From: Linyphia triangularis
Lineage: Eukaryota; Arthropoda; Arachnida; Araneae; Linyphiidae
Length of the DNA stretch: 64,000 bases
Direction of reading: 5' to 3'
Assembly (NCBI GenBank): GCA_963978545.1
Contig: OZ021727.1
Span: 21,855,943 to 21,919,942 of the forward strand
Shown one piece after another: positions 1 to 13,205 of the stretch. The translations under genes and the position numbers were made by a program. Below the pieces are notes generated by a model, which did no database searches, had not been told where the DNA came from, and saw only the letters and a program-made list of their open reading frames with translations. Numbering within the stretch: the stretch's first letter is position 1; each line of letters begins with the position of its first letter.

Positions 1-135
1 TACAAATTTTCCTTTAAATTTATCTTTAAATTTTTATTCTAAACTGCATTGATGATCAATTTAATATAATTGTATAGCTATATTCCTCGTTTTCATCAAA
101 GAGAGTATGTTATAGATGTGATAATACATAATCTT

Positions 136-280
136 GATTTAAAACTTAATATTGGCTTAAACATATTCTTAATGTGAAATATTTTTTTGGTTTAAAACTT
201 ATTTTTAGTAGGCAGTAAAATCTTAACTGAAAACTTAATATTGGTTTAAAACATATTAACTCAACTTTTGTTTAAAAAAA
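136..280 (+). repeat. Degenerate short tandem repeats
   Basis: TTTAAAACTTAATATTGG, TTTAAAACTTATTTTTAG and GAAAACTTAATATTGG occur in succession. Confidence 0.5.
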
Positions 281-325
281 AATCATGGTCTAAAATATAA
301 TTTTCGTAATTAATTACTGACTTCG

Positions 326-861
<536 letters not shown>

Positions 862-1265
862 TTCCTTACTCTTAAACTTGAATAAATGCATTGCTATCAA
901 CAACGAGTTTAACTATTTAAGGTTGAGCTTGATTGAATAACTGTAAGTGGGTGAATTAGCCCTTCGAACTGGTAATAAGAACGTGTGTAAAAGCGACTTT
1001 TAGGGAAAACTTCTTGATAGAATGCATCACCATCGACAAAGAGTCTAGATGACCAATTTAAGTTTGATTGAATAATGGCAAATAGGTAATTTATTGATAC
1101 GAAGTGGTAGTGAAAGTATGTATAAAAGTGTCCTTTTTATGACAATTTTCAAAACTAGGCGAAATGCATTTTTGTCAACAACGAATATATCTGCCAAGTT
1201 TCAGCTTGGGTGGATCACGTCAAATGGTATAAATAGTCTTCCTAAGATTTGTCAGTTATAAAAAC
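862..1265 (+). repeat. Degenerate tandem array related to family A
   Basis: Three units of about 140 bp, anchored on AAATGCATTGCTATCAACAA (880), GAATGCATCACCATCGACAA (1020) and AAATGCATTTTTGTCAACAA (1161). Each is followed by a TTGATTGAATAATGGCAA-type block that resembles the GATTGGATGACGGCAAG block of family A. Confidence 0.65.
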
Positions 1266-1690
1266 ACAAACAAATACAATAAAAGAAATAGGAAAAATAT
1301 TAAATAAACTAGACTTTATGAGAGACAAAATCAGACTCCTCCAGGATTAACTCCTCAAAACTATCATTTTCTTTGTTTAATCTATATTTACTCCATTCAG
1401 GAATAGAATAGAAATAATAGAGCTTCATCCAATCGACAATTGTCCTACAAAACATTAAAACAAGAGTAGTTAGTCCTCCGAAGATGTGTTCGTCATTAAC
1501 ACTCAAACAAAAACAAGTACAATCGAAGAAAAGGGAAAAGGTAAAATAAACCAGACTTCAAGGAAGACAAAATCAGACTAAATATTAACTCCTCAAAACT
1601 ATCATCCTCTTTGCGTAATCTAGATGAATGAATAGAATAGAAACTATATAGCTCCATCCAAGCGACTATTGTCCTACAAAACAGTCTACT
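1266..1690 (+). repeat. Tandem duplication, about 243-bp period
   Basis: AGACAAAATCAGACT, TTAACTCCTCAAAACTATCA, GAATAGAATAGAAA and ATTGTCCTACAAAACA occur in order at 1322-1460 and again at 1565-1685. The short minus-strand frame across 1309-1506 has no partner in the second unit and is not treated as a gene. Confidence 0.8.
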
Positions 1691-2057
1691 TATGCTAACT
1701 ACACGTGGTGCACTCCCAGGGATACTTAATCAGGGGCATCAAGAGAAAATTTCAGGTGTCCGGTTCTGAGTAATCAATCTAAAGTTCCGAGTTTGAAATT
1801 TCATACGAGTCTTCCTGTTTTGCAGAGCGAGTTCACCCGGAATCATCTGGAGACCGCGCGTTCTTTATTACCAGACCGGAATTAGTATTCCGTCTGGCGT
1901 AGTTTAAAACCAGCGATCCCTAAACTCGCGGGCTTTAAAGAGAAACGTGGTGTGAGTTTAGAAACCGTTGGGGGATTTCGGATGATGATGATGATGGTTT
2001 CCCTAAGAAATCTGAATAAATGTGTACTTGTAATAAATATGAGGAGTAAATATTTAT
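1691..2057. other. Higher-GC segment with a small hairpin, no gene seen
   Basis: Less AT-rich than its surroundings. Contains a near-perfect inverted repeat CCAGACCGGAAT (1871-1882) / ATTCCGTCTGG (1887-1897) with a 4-base loop, and a GATGATGATGATG run at 1981. No frame or known element recognised. Confidence 0.4.
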
Positions 2058-2568
2058 TTAATAATATAAACCATAAAAACGAAGTTTTTAATGCAAATCC
2101 TTAATATGCGTTGCCAATTTTTATATTCATTGACACAGCACCGATTCTGTAAACAGCGTGTGCTTGGTGTTTGCATATAATTTTCGATATCAACAGTATT
2201 TCTATCAGCAAAATATGAGGCAAACTGCGTTTAAAAATTTATTAATTAAATATAAACTTGATTTTATACTCTCAGATCCAAATATCACATACTTTATTCT
2301 GATTAGAGTAATTTTATTATTTGTTTATTAAAAAAAATTCGGCAACTGAAAATAGTTTCAGCAATGATCGGTTAAAGGCTATTTTAGCGCGATTGAATGA
2401 CGAGAAGTTGGTTTGTTAGTATTCCGTAAGAGCGACCTTTTTGTGACAGCAACAGCCCCAAAATTTGATAGAATGCATTGTCATCGACATCAAACCAATC
2501 AGCCAAGTTTCACCCCGATTGGATGACGGCAAGGGGGTTAATTAAGCGTCCGCAGATTTGCCTATAGC
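2058..2568 (+). repeat. Family A interspersed repeat, copy 1
   Basis: Full-length type copy: GAAGTTTTTAATGCAAATCC at the left, CAGCGTGTGCTTGGTGTTTG, TTATTCTGATTAGAGTAATT, then two internal blocks GCGCGATTGAATGACGAGAAG and CCGATTGGATGACGGCAAGG, ending at CCGCAGATTTGCC. The usual right end is replaced by a TTTA microsatellite. Confidence 0.85.
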
Positions 2569-2574
2569 TTGAAT

Positions 2575-2750
<176 letters not shown>

Positions 2751-3741
2751 TTATTTTTTTGGATGGAGGGGAGAAACACAGTTTTGTTAGTTATAAAAAT
2801 ATTTGTGGTATTATTTCCTAAAAAAAATGCCTCAAACTGATAAAAAAAAATTTAGTTTGCTTATTAATAAACTTTATAATTTGAAACAGTGATCATTTAA
2901 CTGCGTGTACCTTTATGAAATATTAATGTAATTTTGAAAATCATCAAAAATATAACATCACTTAAATCTACCAATTTTGAGAATGTTTTAGAGTAAAAAA
3001 AAATTTCAACAAATTTCGCAATTTCCAATGTGTACCAGTTGCTTTCAAATATGAATCTTAACATGTAGAATATTAAAAATATAAAGAACTATGTTTGTTC
3101 AATATCATAGTAAGAATTTAAAAATTGTATAATTAAATTGCGACATTAAGTTTACTGTAAATAAGTTATGTTTGCAATAAAAGAGACACATATCCCATGG
3201 ATTAGTTAATTGGGTTGGTTGAGAGATAATTACAAATAGGTTACTTCATTTACTATCAATTAAAAATTAGATACCTCTTTTTTTTATTATACATTAGTAC
3301 AATTATTTTTTGCATATCCTGTACAAGTCATATTATAAAAAAATACGTATAGTTAAAAATTTTCGAACTGGTTATTGTATTTATAGAGTAGTTTGAGAGT
3401 TTAGGAACCTTAATATTCATTGTTGTGTGATTAGTATTTCATTCTGGAGGAAAAGTTAATGAAGGAACAGTACTTATTGGAATAGTTATTAATGAATTTC
3501 AACTGTTGATCGTATTCGTAAAATAATCCAATTAAGTAATAATTTTATGCACAATTTTCTTTATCACCCCTAACTTAATCCTGGTTCTGAATAAATCAGT
3601 TTTGTGACGTGGATGACCCCTAACAACTGTTAGGTACTTATGTATATAAAGATAAATCGAACTATGAAAAAGTAATCTTAGTAAAAAAGATTTTTAAAAA
3701 ATTGTTTTGTGTGCTTCAATTAGTAATATCTTGGTTAATTA
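2751..3741. other. Nothing recognised
   Basis: AT-rich, no coding frame above noise and no match elsewhere in the window. Confidence 0.5.
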
Positions 3742-3760
3742 ATATATATATATATATATA

Positions 3761-4321
<561 letters not shown>

Positions 4322-6544
4322 CGTAATCAAATACGAAATAAAATGATTTAGTGGCCTTCGGATGCGATTAAAGGAAATCTGAAGTAAAAGTTTTCTCGGA
4401 AATGTTTTATTCATTTTTTTCTAGTTTTCTAAATTTTGCTTGAAAGTTGTTCTAATAATTCCTGGTCAATGTTATTAAGCCATAATTATTTTATTTTTTT
4501 TTAATATTAAAATGTATGTAAAATACGCGTAATAATTATTGGCATTCAAATCTTGCTGGCTAAATGGAATGAGGCGATTCCTGAATCTAGCTAAAAACTT
4601 GCTTTCTCTTTTGCAACCATAAGAATATTAATACATAAATCCTTGTTATTTCGCAGATACAGTTAACATATTTCTTTAAAAAAAAATACATTACTTAAAT
4701 TTAATCCTCATCGCATTTAGCTACGTATTTATACATATATATATATATAAAAAGAACTAAACAAATATAAAAGCACATTGAACGTAACAAAACAACACCG
4801 TAAAACACAATTTCAAATCCCGACCATAATGTAGTTTATAAAAGATCTCTGTAAAACCTTGGAATTTGTATTCATCCTAGGAACCTTAAAAGCAACGGCA
4901 AGAGATAGATGACCTTTAAAACTAAGCATTTACGGCGATCCCATCGTTTGCATTCTGAACCAGAAGTGTTCTACAATCCCCTTCTAAAGACTCATGCGTT
5001 GTTATTACGCGAAATCCGGATGTTATGATCCTTTGCTGTTTCTTTTCCTTTTAAATCTCCCCTTTTCTGCCGTGATATTCATCCTTTGGATTTAAAAGAG
5101 TGGTTAATAGCTTCCATGTTTTAAATGAGCCTCGAGGCGCGAAAAATATTCAGTTTTATAACGGCTGTTTGAAAATGTATTTCGCTGGAGTCATTTATTA
5201 GTTAAAAGGGCGTAAACTTGTTCGCTTTTATTTGGATTTTGTACATGAGCCTAATCCGAAATTTGTGTAAAAGGTGTTTTGTGTTGGTACAAAGGGGCTA
5301 TTTTTTTAGCTGCTTATTTTGAAGCGTGTTTAAAAAGTAATTTATAAAATTATTAGTGTTGTTATTATTATTTGTTGTTATAAGCTCATTAAATCTGGTT
5401 AAATATGGAGGCATCTTTCCACTTTCTAAAACGAGTTTTACATGTAAAGTATCTAGTTATATATTGAGGGAGGAAGATATGCATAACATTTATTAGCTGA
5501 ATTGATAGTTCTTTAAATATAAAGAATCAGGAAAACTCTACATTATTGCTTTATTAAGATTTAGAAAATAGACTCTACTGTTCTTATCTGAGTGAACTAA
5601 TGCAGAATTTTTCTGATATTTTGTCTTTAACAGCCTTTTAAAAATAAATAATTATTAATTAAATATTAAAACAATTTTAAATTAGCGATGAACTATCAAT
5701 TCAACAAATAAATATATTGAATAAATGAGCTACTAGGTAAAAACCCAATTTTTTCCCCATTGTTTAGTAAAAGTACTTTTAAATAACCGGATTTCTTTGA
5801 AAAAAGAAACAGAAACAAAATGGGAATTTTTCTAGAGAAATATAATATAAAAATATATCGTTTTGAAAACTTAGATCTAAGGCCCTTTAAGTTATGTTGA
5901 GAAGCATTTTTAAGTGAACTCAAATAAGTATACATTTCAGAAAGTTAGGAAAATCTTGTAACATTAAAGTTTCTGTTTAACATACTTATTCTTGCTCTGC
6001 AACTAGATACTAACATAAACATATTTGTAAGAGCCCCACATTTTGTAAATTTCATGGAATGTATAATTAATAAATTTTGCTTCAAAAGCATTCGATATAA
6101 AAGTACAATTAAATACTAATTGTAAAATATCAGCTGGCTCACTCATTCAGAAATAGTAATAATCTCATCATGTCTTGTTAACAGTACAGAAAATAATTTA
6201 CTAGGTATTTTCAATTAAATTACTGGATGAAATAGAAAGAGTTAATTACTTCTTGTTTGTTGCAACAAGCGCTACAATTCAACAAATTTTCTATTTGAAT
6301 CAATAGAAGAATGGTCTTGTTTTTCCTCAAAACCTAGTAAGATTAAAACCTCGTCCGAATCGCCTTCCGGGTTTTAATTAATTGTTGGAAGTTAGTTGAA
6401 AGGAGAAAGCGAGGTAACAAAAGAAATACTACAACAAATCCATTTAAAAAGAAAAGATTCGATGGTTTAGTTTATATAGTGGAATTGCTTCTTCCTCGGA
6501 AATCAATGATGGTATCTATTAGATTTTCAACTTATGGTTGGAAA
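4322..6544. other. Non-coding; less AT-rich island at 4830-5310
   Basis: 4830-5310 has few homopolymers, mixed composition (ACGGCGATCCCATCG, GAGCCTCGAGGCGCG) and no copy elsewhere in the window, so it may be unique, possibly conserved regulatory DNA. No exon signature. The rest is AT-rich and featureless. Confidence 0.35.
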
Positions 6545-7200
6545 TTGCTTTGTTTGATAGTGATTGACTGAACTTGTGTTAAGTTTTATTTAATTGATTA
6601 AATAATGGGTTTATATTGTCACAGTGTAATATTTATGTATCCTCAATATGAGAAGTGAAGTAATTAGTCTGGCATCTTTATAAAATCCGAATATTATAGA
6701 GAAGGATGTAAATAGGATGCCTTAATTTTGGATAATTTTAAGGTTATTATGAAATATAAAAAAGGGTTTAAAATGTTATATAATCGCGGTTAAAAGTTTG
6801 AACAATTTATTTCATACACCACTGGTTAAAAAAACAGCCAACCTCCATTTTTTTTTTATCAAGGTTTTATGTAGGACATTTCTTTGTTTGATAGTGATTG
6901 GCTGCGTTTGTTTATTTAATTGTTAAGTTTTAATTAATTGATTGAATATATAGGTTGATATTCCCCTACAGTGTAATATTAATATTTCCTCAATACACAA
7001 AATGTAGTTTGACACCTCTTTAAAGTTGGAATATTGGAGACACTGATACAAATAGGAGGTCTTAATTTTGAGTAATTTTAAAATTTTCATAAAATATAAA
7101 ACTGGATTTAAAATGTTAAATCCTCGAGGTAAAATGTTTAAACATTTTGTTTGGTTCAAAACACAAACAGCTACATGTTTTATCAAGGTTCATTATATAA
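6545..7200 (+). repeat. Tandem duplication, about 334-bp period
   Basis: TTTGTTTGATAGTGATTG, AATTGATTGAAT, CAGTGTAATATT, CTTAATTTTG and TTTATCAAGGTT recur in order in 6545-6878 and 6879-7200; diverged. Short frames on both strands across the second unit look like chance. Confidence 0.8.
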
Positions 7201-8983
7201 ATAACATTCGCATTTTTATCTACTACCTATCTGTAACGATATTTCTTTAATATTCTAAGTAATTCATAAAAATGAGCTACTTTCCTTTTAACACCGATGA
7301 TTTCAATACTTTGTAATAAATGTGTCTCATATTAATTAAAAAAAAAATTTTGTATGGTGATTTTATATGGTGGAATAACTGGAGTTAGAAAGCACTTTAT
7401 AATGTCAGCTCAGAGCAGCGTTTACCACTAAATTTTGTAAATTGGACAGCAGCATGTTTCTTGAGTTTACACGCAGGCCGCATGTACTTTTTAATTAGAT
7501 TTAAGTTTAGTGACATTTTTTTCATTTAACCAAAAAATATTATAATGACTTTTTAGGCTGATAAATTTATACAATGTAAATTTTCTCTAAATGTAATATC
7601 AATTTTGAAGGGTCAAATACATATTCTTGTGTATTTTGATGTCCACTGGAATTCTTTGTGGTTTCCAACCTTAATAGTTTTATTAAACATGTATCATTAA
7701 AGCAATGTACTTATTAGCGATTGAAATTAACTTGCTAAGAAAATGCTTTATAAGTAGCTAATTTTACTAGACTCCGAATTATTGTACAGGGTTAACAAAA
7801 AATATGAAGTACATTCTTTTGTTAGAAAACTCTTAATGAATAATAAATGAAGAAAGGTATGGGTTATATTTCTGGATAAATTAAATAGGTTATTAAAAAA
7901 CCGTGGCTCACGGGCCACTACGTAGCCTGCCAGTCGAGTACTGGCGAATGCTGCCATAGAGTAAAAAGTGGTAACGGAGGAAAATACATTCTAAAGTGTT
8001 AATTTAACACAAGGTTAACGCTTTGGCGTATTACATTTTACCACAAATTTTTTTCAGTGATCAAGGTGCAGCTTCTACTACTCAATGGGTCTTCTATTCA
8101 TATCTCTAAACATACACAAATAACTAATTGAGACCAAAAGGGGTATTAGTAACTCTTCACTTAAAACCGATGTACTTTAGGTACTTTTTGCTAAGAAAAT
8201 GTCTGTTACCGATTGAAGTCAGTAGTAATTTTCCCTTGGTAAGATTTAAGTTTAGTCAAAGAGCAGACTATATTCTTTTGTAAAACATTAAAACCTGTCA
8301 TAAGTAATCAGTTCTGTATGCTACAGCTTTCTGAATAATCACATAAAAACACACACACCTAGAATTGTCCATTACCTTTTACACATCCAACACAACTCAT
8401 TGGCTTTAATTACAAACTAACACATTCTAGTTCTCCAATTTTATTCAGGCGTAACAATACTCATGCCTTTCTAGAACCAAACTCATCCCAGAGTCCAGTG
8501 GCTGCAACCAATTCCGAGCAATTCAACCAAATTTGCAAACATCGATTCCCTAATTAGAATCAGCGCACCGAACTTTCTGAAAGATTGCGCTGAAAGCCAA
8601 TAAATTCGGCAGTGGAGACGGTTGTCGCCAAATTCATTTATCATTCCGCCTTAGCGAATTTGAATTCATAAAGCTGGTCAGCGAACGCCTCGCCAACGCT
8701 GCCTTCAATGCATAGTCAATATTATTTTAAGATTGTCGCTCTTGGACTTGGCAGTCCGAGTTGGGGATTTGCTTTGAATGCGCTGTGTTTGGGTGTTGAT
8801 CTTCACATTTCAATGGGGGGGGGGGGGGAGATATTTCCAGTCATTGAGTAGATGAAAACTTTGGACTGATAACTCTATTCATAGAATAGTTTGAGTGTCT
8901 TGGAACTTTAATCATCGTCTTGTGTTACTAGCATTTCGTCTTGGAGGAAAAGCAGCTGAAGGAATAGTATTTATTCATTAATG
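7201..8983. other. Non-coding; less AT-rich island at 8470-8815, poly-G at 8815-8828
   Basis: 8470-8815 (for example CATCCCAGAGTCCAGTGGCT, GTCAGCGAACGCCTCGCC) is unique in the window and compositionally unlike its flanks. It ends in a 14-G run. No gene recognised. Confidence 0.35.
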
Positions 8984-9139
8984 CAGGGTCTTTTAGAAAG
9001 TACTCCGTAACTTTGAAATGACATAACGGTGAAACAGCGAGGGATATATAGAGAGAGAGACGAGGAAAGTGGTATGCTGGATAGATAGGTACCATTTAAT
9101 ACAGGTTGCTCTTTAAAATTGAATGATGGAAGTAAATTT

Positions 9140-9390
9140 GATGACGGCTGTGTATGGCTTACTGATGAGGCCAATTTTCTTTTGGAAGGATTTGTCAATA
9201 AACAAAATTGATGAATACTGGGTACTGAAAACTCTCCTGTGAGCGTTGAAAAGTCAACGAATTCTGAAAAGTTATGGTTTGGACTGCACTATGCAGAAAA
9301 AGGATAATAAGGTAATAGGAAACTTTTTTCATGAGAAAAAAGATAAAAATCACTTCGCTTTGTACAGATTTTACTACAATTCGTTACAAC
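9140..9390 (+). pseudogene. Transposase remnant, first copy
   Basis: Plus-strand translation gives DDGCVWLTDEANFLLEGF then VNKQN, stops, and TENSPVSVEKSTNSEK: the first catalytic-Asp block of arthropod-type Tc1/mariner-related transposases (SDEAHFxLxGxVNKQNxRxWGxENP...EKVTVW). Several stops and frame breaks. The family resemblance is clear, the exact superfamily is not. Confidence 0.75.
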
Positions 9391-9570
9391 ATTTCAATAT
9401 TGTAACTAATTTTGTAAACTGGACTTTCGTAAATGGCTCCCTAATTTCGAAATGACATAACTGGTCAAAACAGTGAGAAATAGAAAGAATAAACAAGTGA
9501 TATGTTGGATCGACAGTTATTGAATTTTAAATATACCGGTTAACCAAAATTGAATGATGCATGTAAATTT

Positions 9571-9800
9571 GATGACAGCTGTGTATGGTTTACTGATGAG
9601 GTCAATTTTTCTTTTGGAGTGATATGTCAATAAGCAAAACGGGTGAATATGGGGTCGTAATGACCCGTCTGTGAGCCTTGAAAAGTCACAGAATCCTGAA
9701 AAAGTGAGCGTTTGGGATGCACTATACAGTTAAAGGATCATAGGGCACTTTTTCCATTAAAGAAAACCGATCAATTTCTTCACTTTTCACAGATTTTACA
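9571..9800 (+). pseudogene. Transposase remnant, second copy
   Basis: Same block as 9140-9390, 431 bp downstream: DDSCVWFTDEVNFSFG, then frame-broken remains of the NKQN and EKVTVW motifs and a GPFF-like segment. More decayed than the first copy in places and less in others, so the two diverged after duplication. Confidence 0.7.
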
Positions 9801-9908
9801 AACAATTTGTTATCATATTTCAATATTGTAGATAATTTTGCAAACCAGTGACTTAAAATTCCATCCCTGCCAATCCAAATTTGTTCTGTCTCTCACTGCT
9901 TTTCTTTA

Positions 9909-10133
9909 CCCTTTGCACTCGAGAGCTGAATCTCACTCATCAAATGATTGGATGCCGCAACTCGAGAGGTGACTCTCGCTCACCAACAGGTTTGATTCAG
10001 AAATTCGATGCAAGGAAATAACTGTGTTTAGTTTTCTTGAAGTGGGTATGTAACCACGAACCGAACTAAAAATGCTGCGAAACGGTTCGAGTTGCTGATT
10101 CATCTGCGTGAAAAAGGCTTCGAGTGCAAAAGG
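9909..10133. mobile_element. MITE with piggyBac-like TTAA ends
   Basis: 225 bp with inverted ends CCCTTTGCACTCGAGAGC and (reverse of right end) CCTTTTGCACTCGAAGCC. The right flank is TTAA (10134-10137), the left is TTTA (9905-9908), consistent with one mutated TTAA duplication. No coding capacity. It sits inside the right part of the 8984-10180 element. Confidence 0.75.
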
Positions 10134-10180
10134 TTAATTATGTCATTTCAAAGTCAGGTATTCCTTTGTGAAAGAACCTG

Positions 10181-10880
10181 TACTACTTACGAAATTAAAT
10201 TCAGTACATTATGTAACTTTTTATGCATCAGTATTACATAATTCTGGAAATACAAGCTTTTAAATTAACCAGTTTAAAAGTATGACAACCACTAAACTGG
10301 TACCTATACTTTTGTAAAAGTTGTAAATTTTTACCTATATTTTTGCAAAATTAGTATACTGGTAACTGTATTAAGTAATGTATTAAGTTTTTGATACAAG
10401 ACTTTAAAAAAAAATATTTTCAGAGATTCAAAAGAACAGTCCACTCTATCAACGGCTATCGCACAGATGAAATCGTTCAAAAAATCAACCAGCCTACTCA
10501 AATTGGTCAACGGAAATTTTCATAGTTCAAGAACTAATATTGATTATGAAGACATTTTTAAGTTCATTTATCTTCAAAATGTTTCTTACCTTTGTATCAA
10601 AACTTCTCTATCCTTCCTAACCAATCATGTTATTTTAAATCGTAATAGTTTTCAAACTATTACTGTCATTTGTAAAACTTTCATACAATTTTGAAGTAAA
10701 ACCTCCTGATAATAGATCCTTTCCTCTTGATATTGAGATAAAATGATTTTCACTAGTGTTTCTAAGAAAAACAGTACTGTACCAAAGTTACAACGATTCA
10801 TGGGGTAAGGTTGAGACAAAGATTTTTTTTAGGGTGTCATTGGTTGAAGAGTAAAATAATTTGCATATTTTGGAATAATA
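10181..10880. other. Nothing recognised
   Basis: A 75-codon frame at 10467-10694 shows no domain or splice context and is taken as chance. Confidence 0.4.
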
Positions 10881-11290
10881 AAACCAATAAAAATAAAGTT
10901 TTTAATATAAATCCTTTATATACATCACCAATTTTTATATTCCTCAACAAAGCGTCGTTTCTGTTGCCAGCGTGTGCTTGATATTGGCATCTAATTATAA
11001 AAATTAAAAATATCTCTATCAGCAAAATATACTGTTAACTACTTTTCAAAATTTATTCATTAAAAATTATGGCAATTTTATGCACTCACGTCCAAGTTCC
11101 TTGTATTTATTCTGATTCAAACAATTTAATATTTATTAAAACAATTTCTGCAACAGGAAATAATTTCTTCAGTGATCGGTTAAATGCTATTCAAGCCCGA
11201 TTGGATGATGGCATGAGGTTCAATTAGGCCTCAGCATATTTTACGCCATCAAACTTACATATTACATAGAAGCTGATATGAAGGATTTAA
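10881..11290 (+). repeat. Family A repeat, copy 2, internally deleted
   Basis: Left part as in the other copies (AAGTTTTTAATATAAATCCT, CAGCGTGTGCTTGATATTGG). It has only one of the two GATTGGATGACGGCAAG blocks, passing from the first block into what follows the second (CAATTAGGCCTCAGCA), then the right-end motif GATATGAAGGATTTAA. Confidence 0.85.
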
Positions 11291-12394
11291 TAAAGAAGGT
11301 TAACTTCACATAGCATCATACTCTCAGCAACCTATCAATGCCTGTTGATAGGAGTTATAAAATACATGAAAAAGTATCCTGAAGTTTCCTGGTCTTAAGT
11401 ATTAGAAAATTAAAATACATATATTCAGAATGGTCTAGATTTTAATGCAAATAACTGGTTATTATTTTTGATTTAATACCTATTGACAATTGCAGTTTTA
11501 TAAGTAGAATGGCTATTCACTTTAGTGATTATAAATTGATACCCAAATTGAACTAATATACTGAATTTGAAAATATTTTGAAATATTTCTCGTTATGCTT
11601 TGGGAATTTGAATCATGCGAAAGAATAATAAATATTTTCTATAATTGTTTTCTTAATCGAAGCGTAATTTCTTCGAATTCGATCATTATACCCAATGGTA
11701 TTACAAAAAATATTTGCTTCAACCGAAATTAAACTCGGTGATCATAACCTTCTTTAAACAATCATTTAAAGAAGGCCGTGCATTCAACAATACAACAAAA
11801 AATAAGATTTTATATCAGAACTCTAAGAATTTTGATTCTTCAAATTAGCATATTTCATTTTGTTAAAACCAAATGCATTGAAGCTCAATTAAATCTAATT
11901 ATATAATTTTATAATTACTATAATCACTCGAGTAATCAGTTTTCGTGGAAAATAATTTTCCGAAATATTTTTTTTAAAAATTTATTAAAAAATGCTAAAA
12001 GTTATAAAATTGTCTCTTTTCACTTTTCACTTTTTTTTTTTTTCAATAAATATTATAGTTTTACGTGATCTTCTGAATTAGTTTGAGAAAGATTCAACTA
12101 ACAATAAAATAACTCTAATCTTCAAATTTTTTTTAAGTCGAAAACTTTTATTTTTATGCAAATAAAATAATTACATATTTTATCTTTTTATGAACATATG
12201 TTCAAGAAACTCTCTTTATATTGACTGAAGTGAAAGTTAATAATAACTAATTGGAATGTTTTCTTAAAAGCATTTCAATGTGATTACAGTATGGTAAAAT
12301 ATGCAGTTTTACTTTTGATTACTTTACAGATGCTTTTGGGGCATTTTTATGGAAATCGTGTCTGAAGAGACACTAAATACATTGTTGCAATTTT
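11291..12394. other. Nothing recognised
   Basis: Very AT-rich, no repeat partner seen. Confidence 0.4.
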
Positions 12395-12670
12395 CTATTC
12401 TATATCAAAGCTAAAGTAATAATTTTTCTAAAGTAATATACTTTTACATAAAGTAATACTTTTCTATGAAAAGTATTGATGTGATATTTTTTCTTTCTAA
12501 ATTTTATAGTACTCATTTTTAAAATTGAATTTCGTATAAAAGTGTTTATGTTGTTTGAAAATATTTTAGTAGTATAACTTAGAAGAGGTTTCAATGGGAT
12601 TTTAAAAAAGATATTTATTTTAACTTTTTCTGTTTTATTATAATCATTATAAACATTAGAGTTTATTTAA
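12395..12670 (+). repeat. Repeat segment related to 15110-15370
   Basis: TAAAATTGAATTTCGTATAAA / TAAAATTGAATTTCATATAAG, GTTTGAAAATATTTTAG / ATTTGAAAATATCTTAAG and TATTAAAATG-like ends match in order. Confidence 0.6.
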
Positions 12671-12892
12671 TCCACATAATTTTTGAAAAAAAAAAGCGTT
12701 ACCTACTAAAATTCTATATTAGATTAAAAGTAAAAATAATTTTAATATTAATTTCAAATTTTTTTAATTAGGTGGCGAATTTATTTGACTAAACAGCACA
12801 AACCGAGTTGAAATAAAGAAAATAAAACTTTTCACAATGCAGTAATAAATTCAGTCATGATCGAAATAATCAATTCTTCAACAATTTTGGCC

Positions 12893-13205
12893 AAAATCGC
12901 TCGACATTAGCCGACTTTGATGTGGGGTGTTGCAAACCGGTTGTTGCTACAGATATAAGCCAATCTCGTCCAATGCTCGACAAAATATGCTAACAGTTTT
13001 GAAATGCTGGTGCACAGTTTTAAAGTTGAAATATTTTACTTATAAGAATAGACGGAGGGGGAGGAATATATTTTGTTATGTACGTTTGACACGTTTATTA
13101 AAAATAAAATCGTGTGTATTGGAACGATGCTTGAGTTTCGATCAGATCTTAACCACTTTCCAGAATCCCTCTTTCTGACATTGGACAATACTGCTGTGCT
13201 ATTTC
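12893..13205 (+). repeat. Family B repeat, copy 1
   Basis: TTTTGAAATGCTGGTGCACAG, TTTTAAAGTTGAAATATT, TTGGAACGATGCTTGAGTTT and GACATTGGACAATACTGCTG recur in order in the other family B copies. Confidence 0.8.

Larger units (their letters stand above)
8984..10180 (+). mobile_element. Degraded DDE transposon with partly duplicated 5' half
   Basis: The ends form degenerate inverted repeats of about 43 bp (start CAGGGTCTTTTAGAAAG; end, read in reverse, CAGGTTCTTTCACAAAG), both leading to the shared core CTTTGAAATGACATAA. A third copy of that core at about 9450 opens a second unit, so the interior is a tandem duplication with about 431-bp offset (8984-9420 and 9421-9880). Each unit carries a transposase remnant. 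A smaller TTAA-flanked MITE lies between unit 2 and the right end. Confidence 0.75.

Noticed and set aside
1309..1506. 65-codon minus-strand frame
   Set aside because: Falls in a tandem duplication and is not maintained in the second unit.
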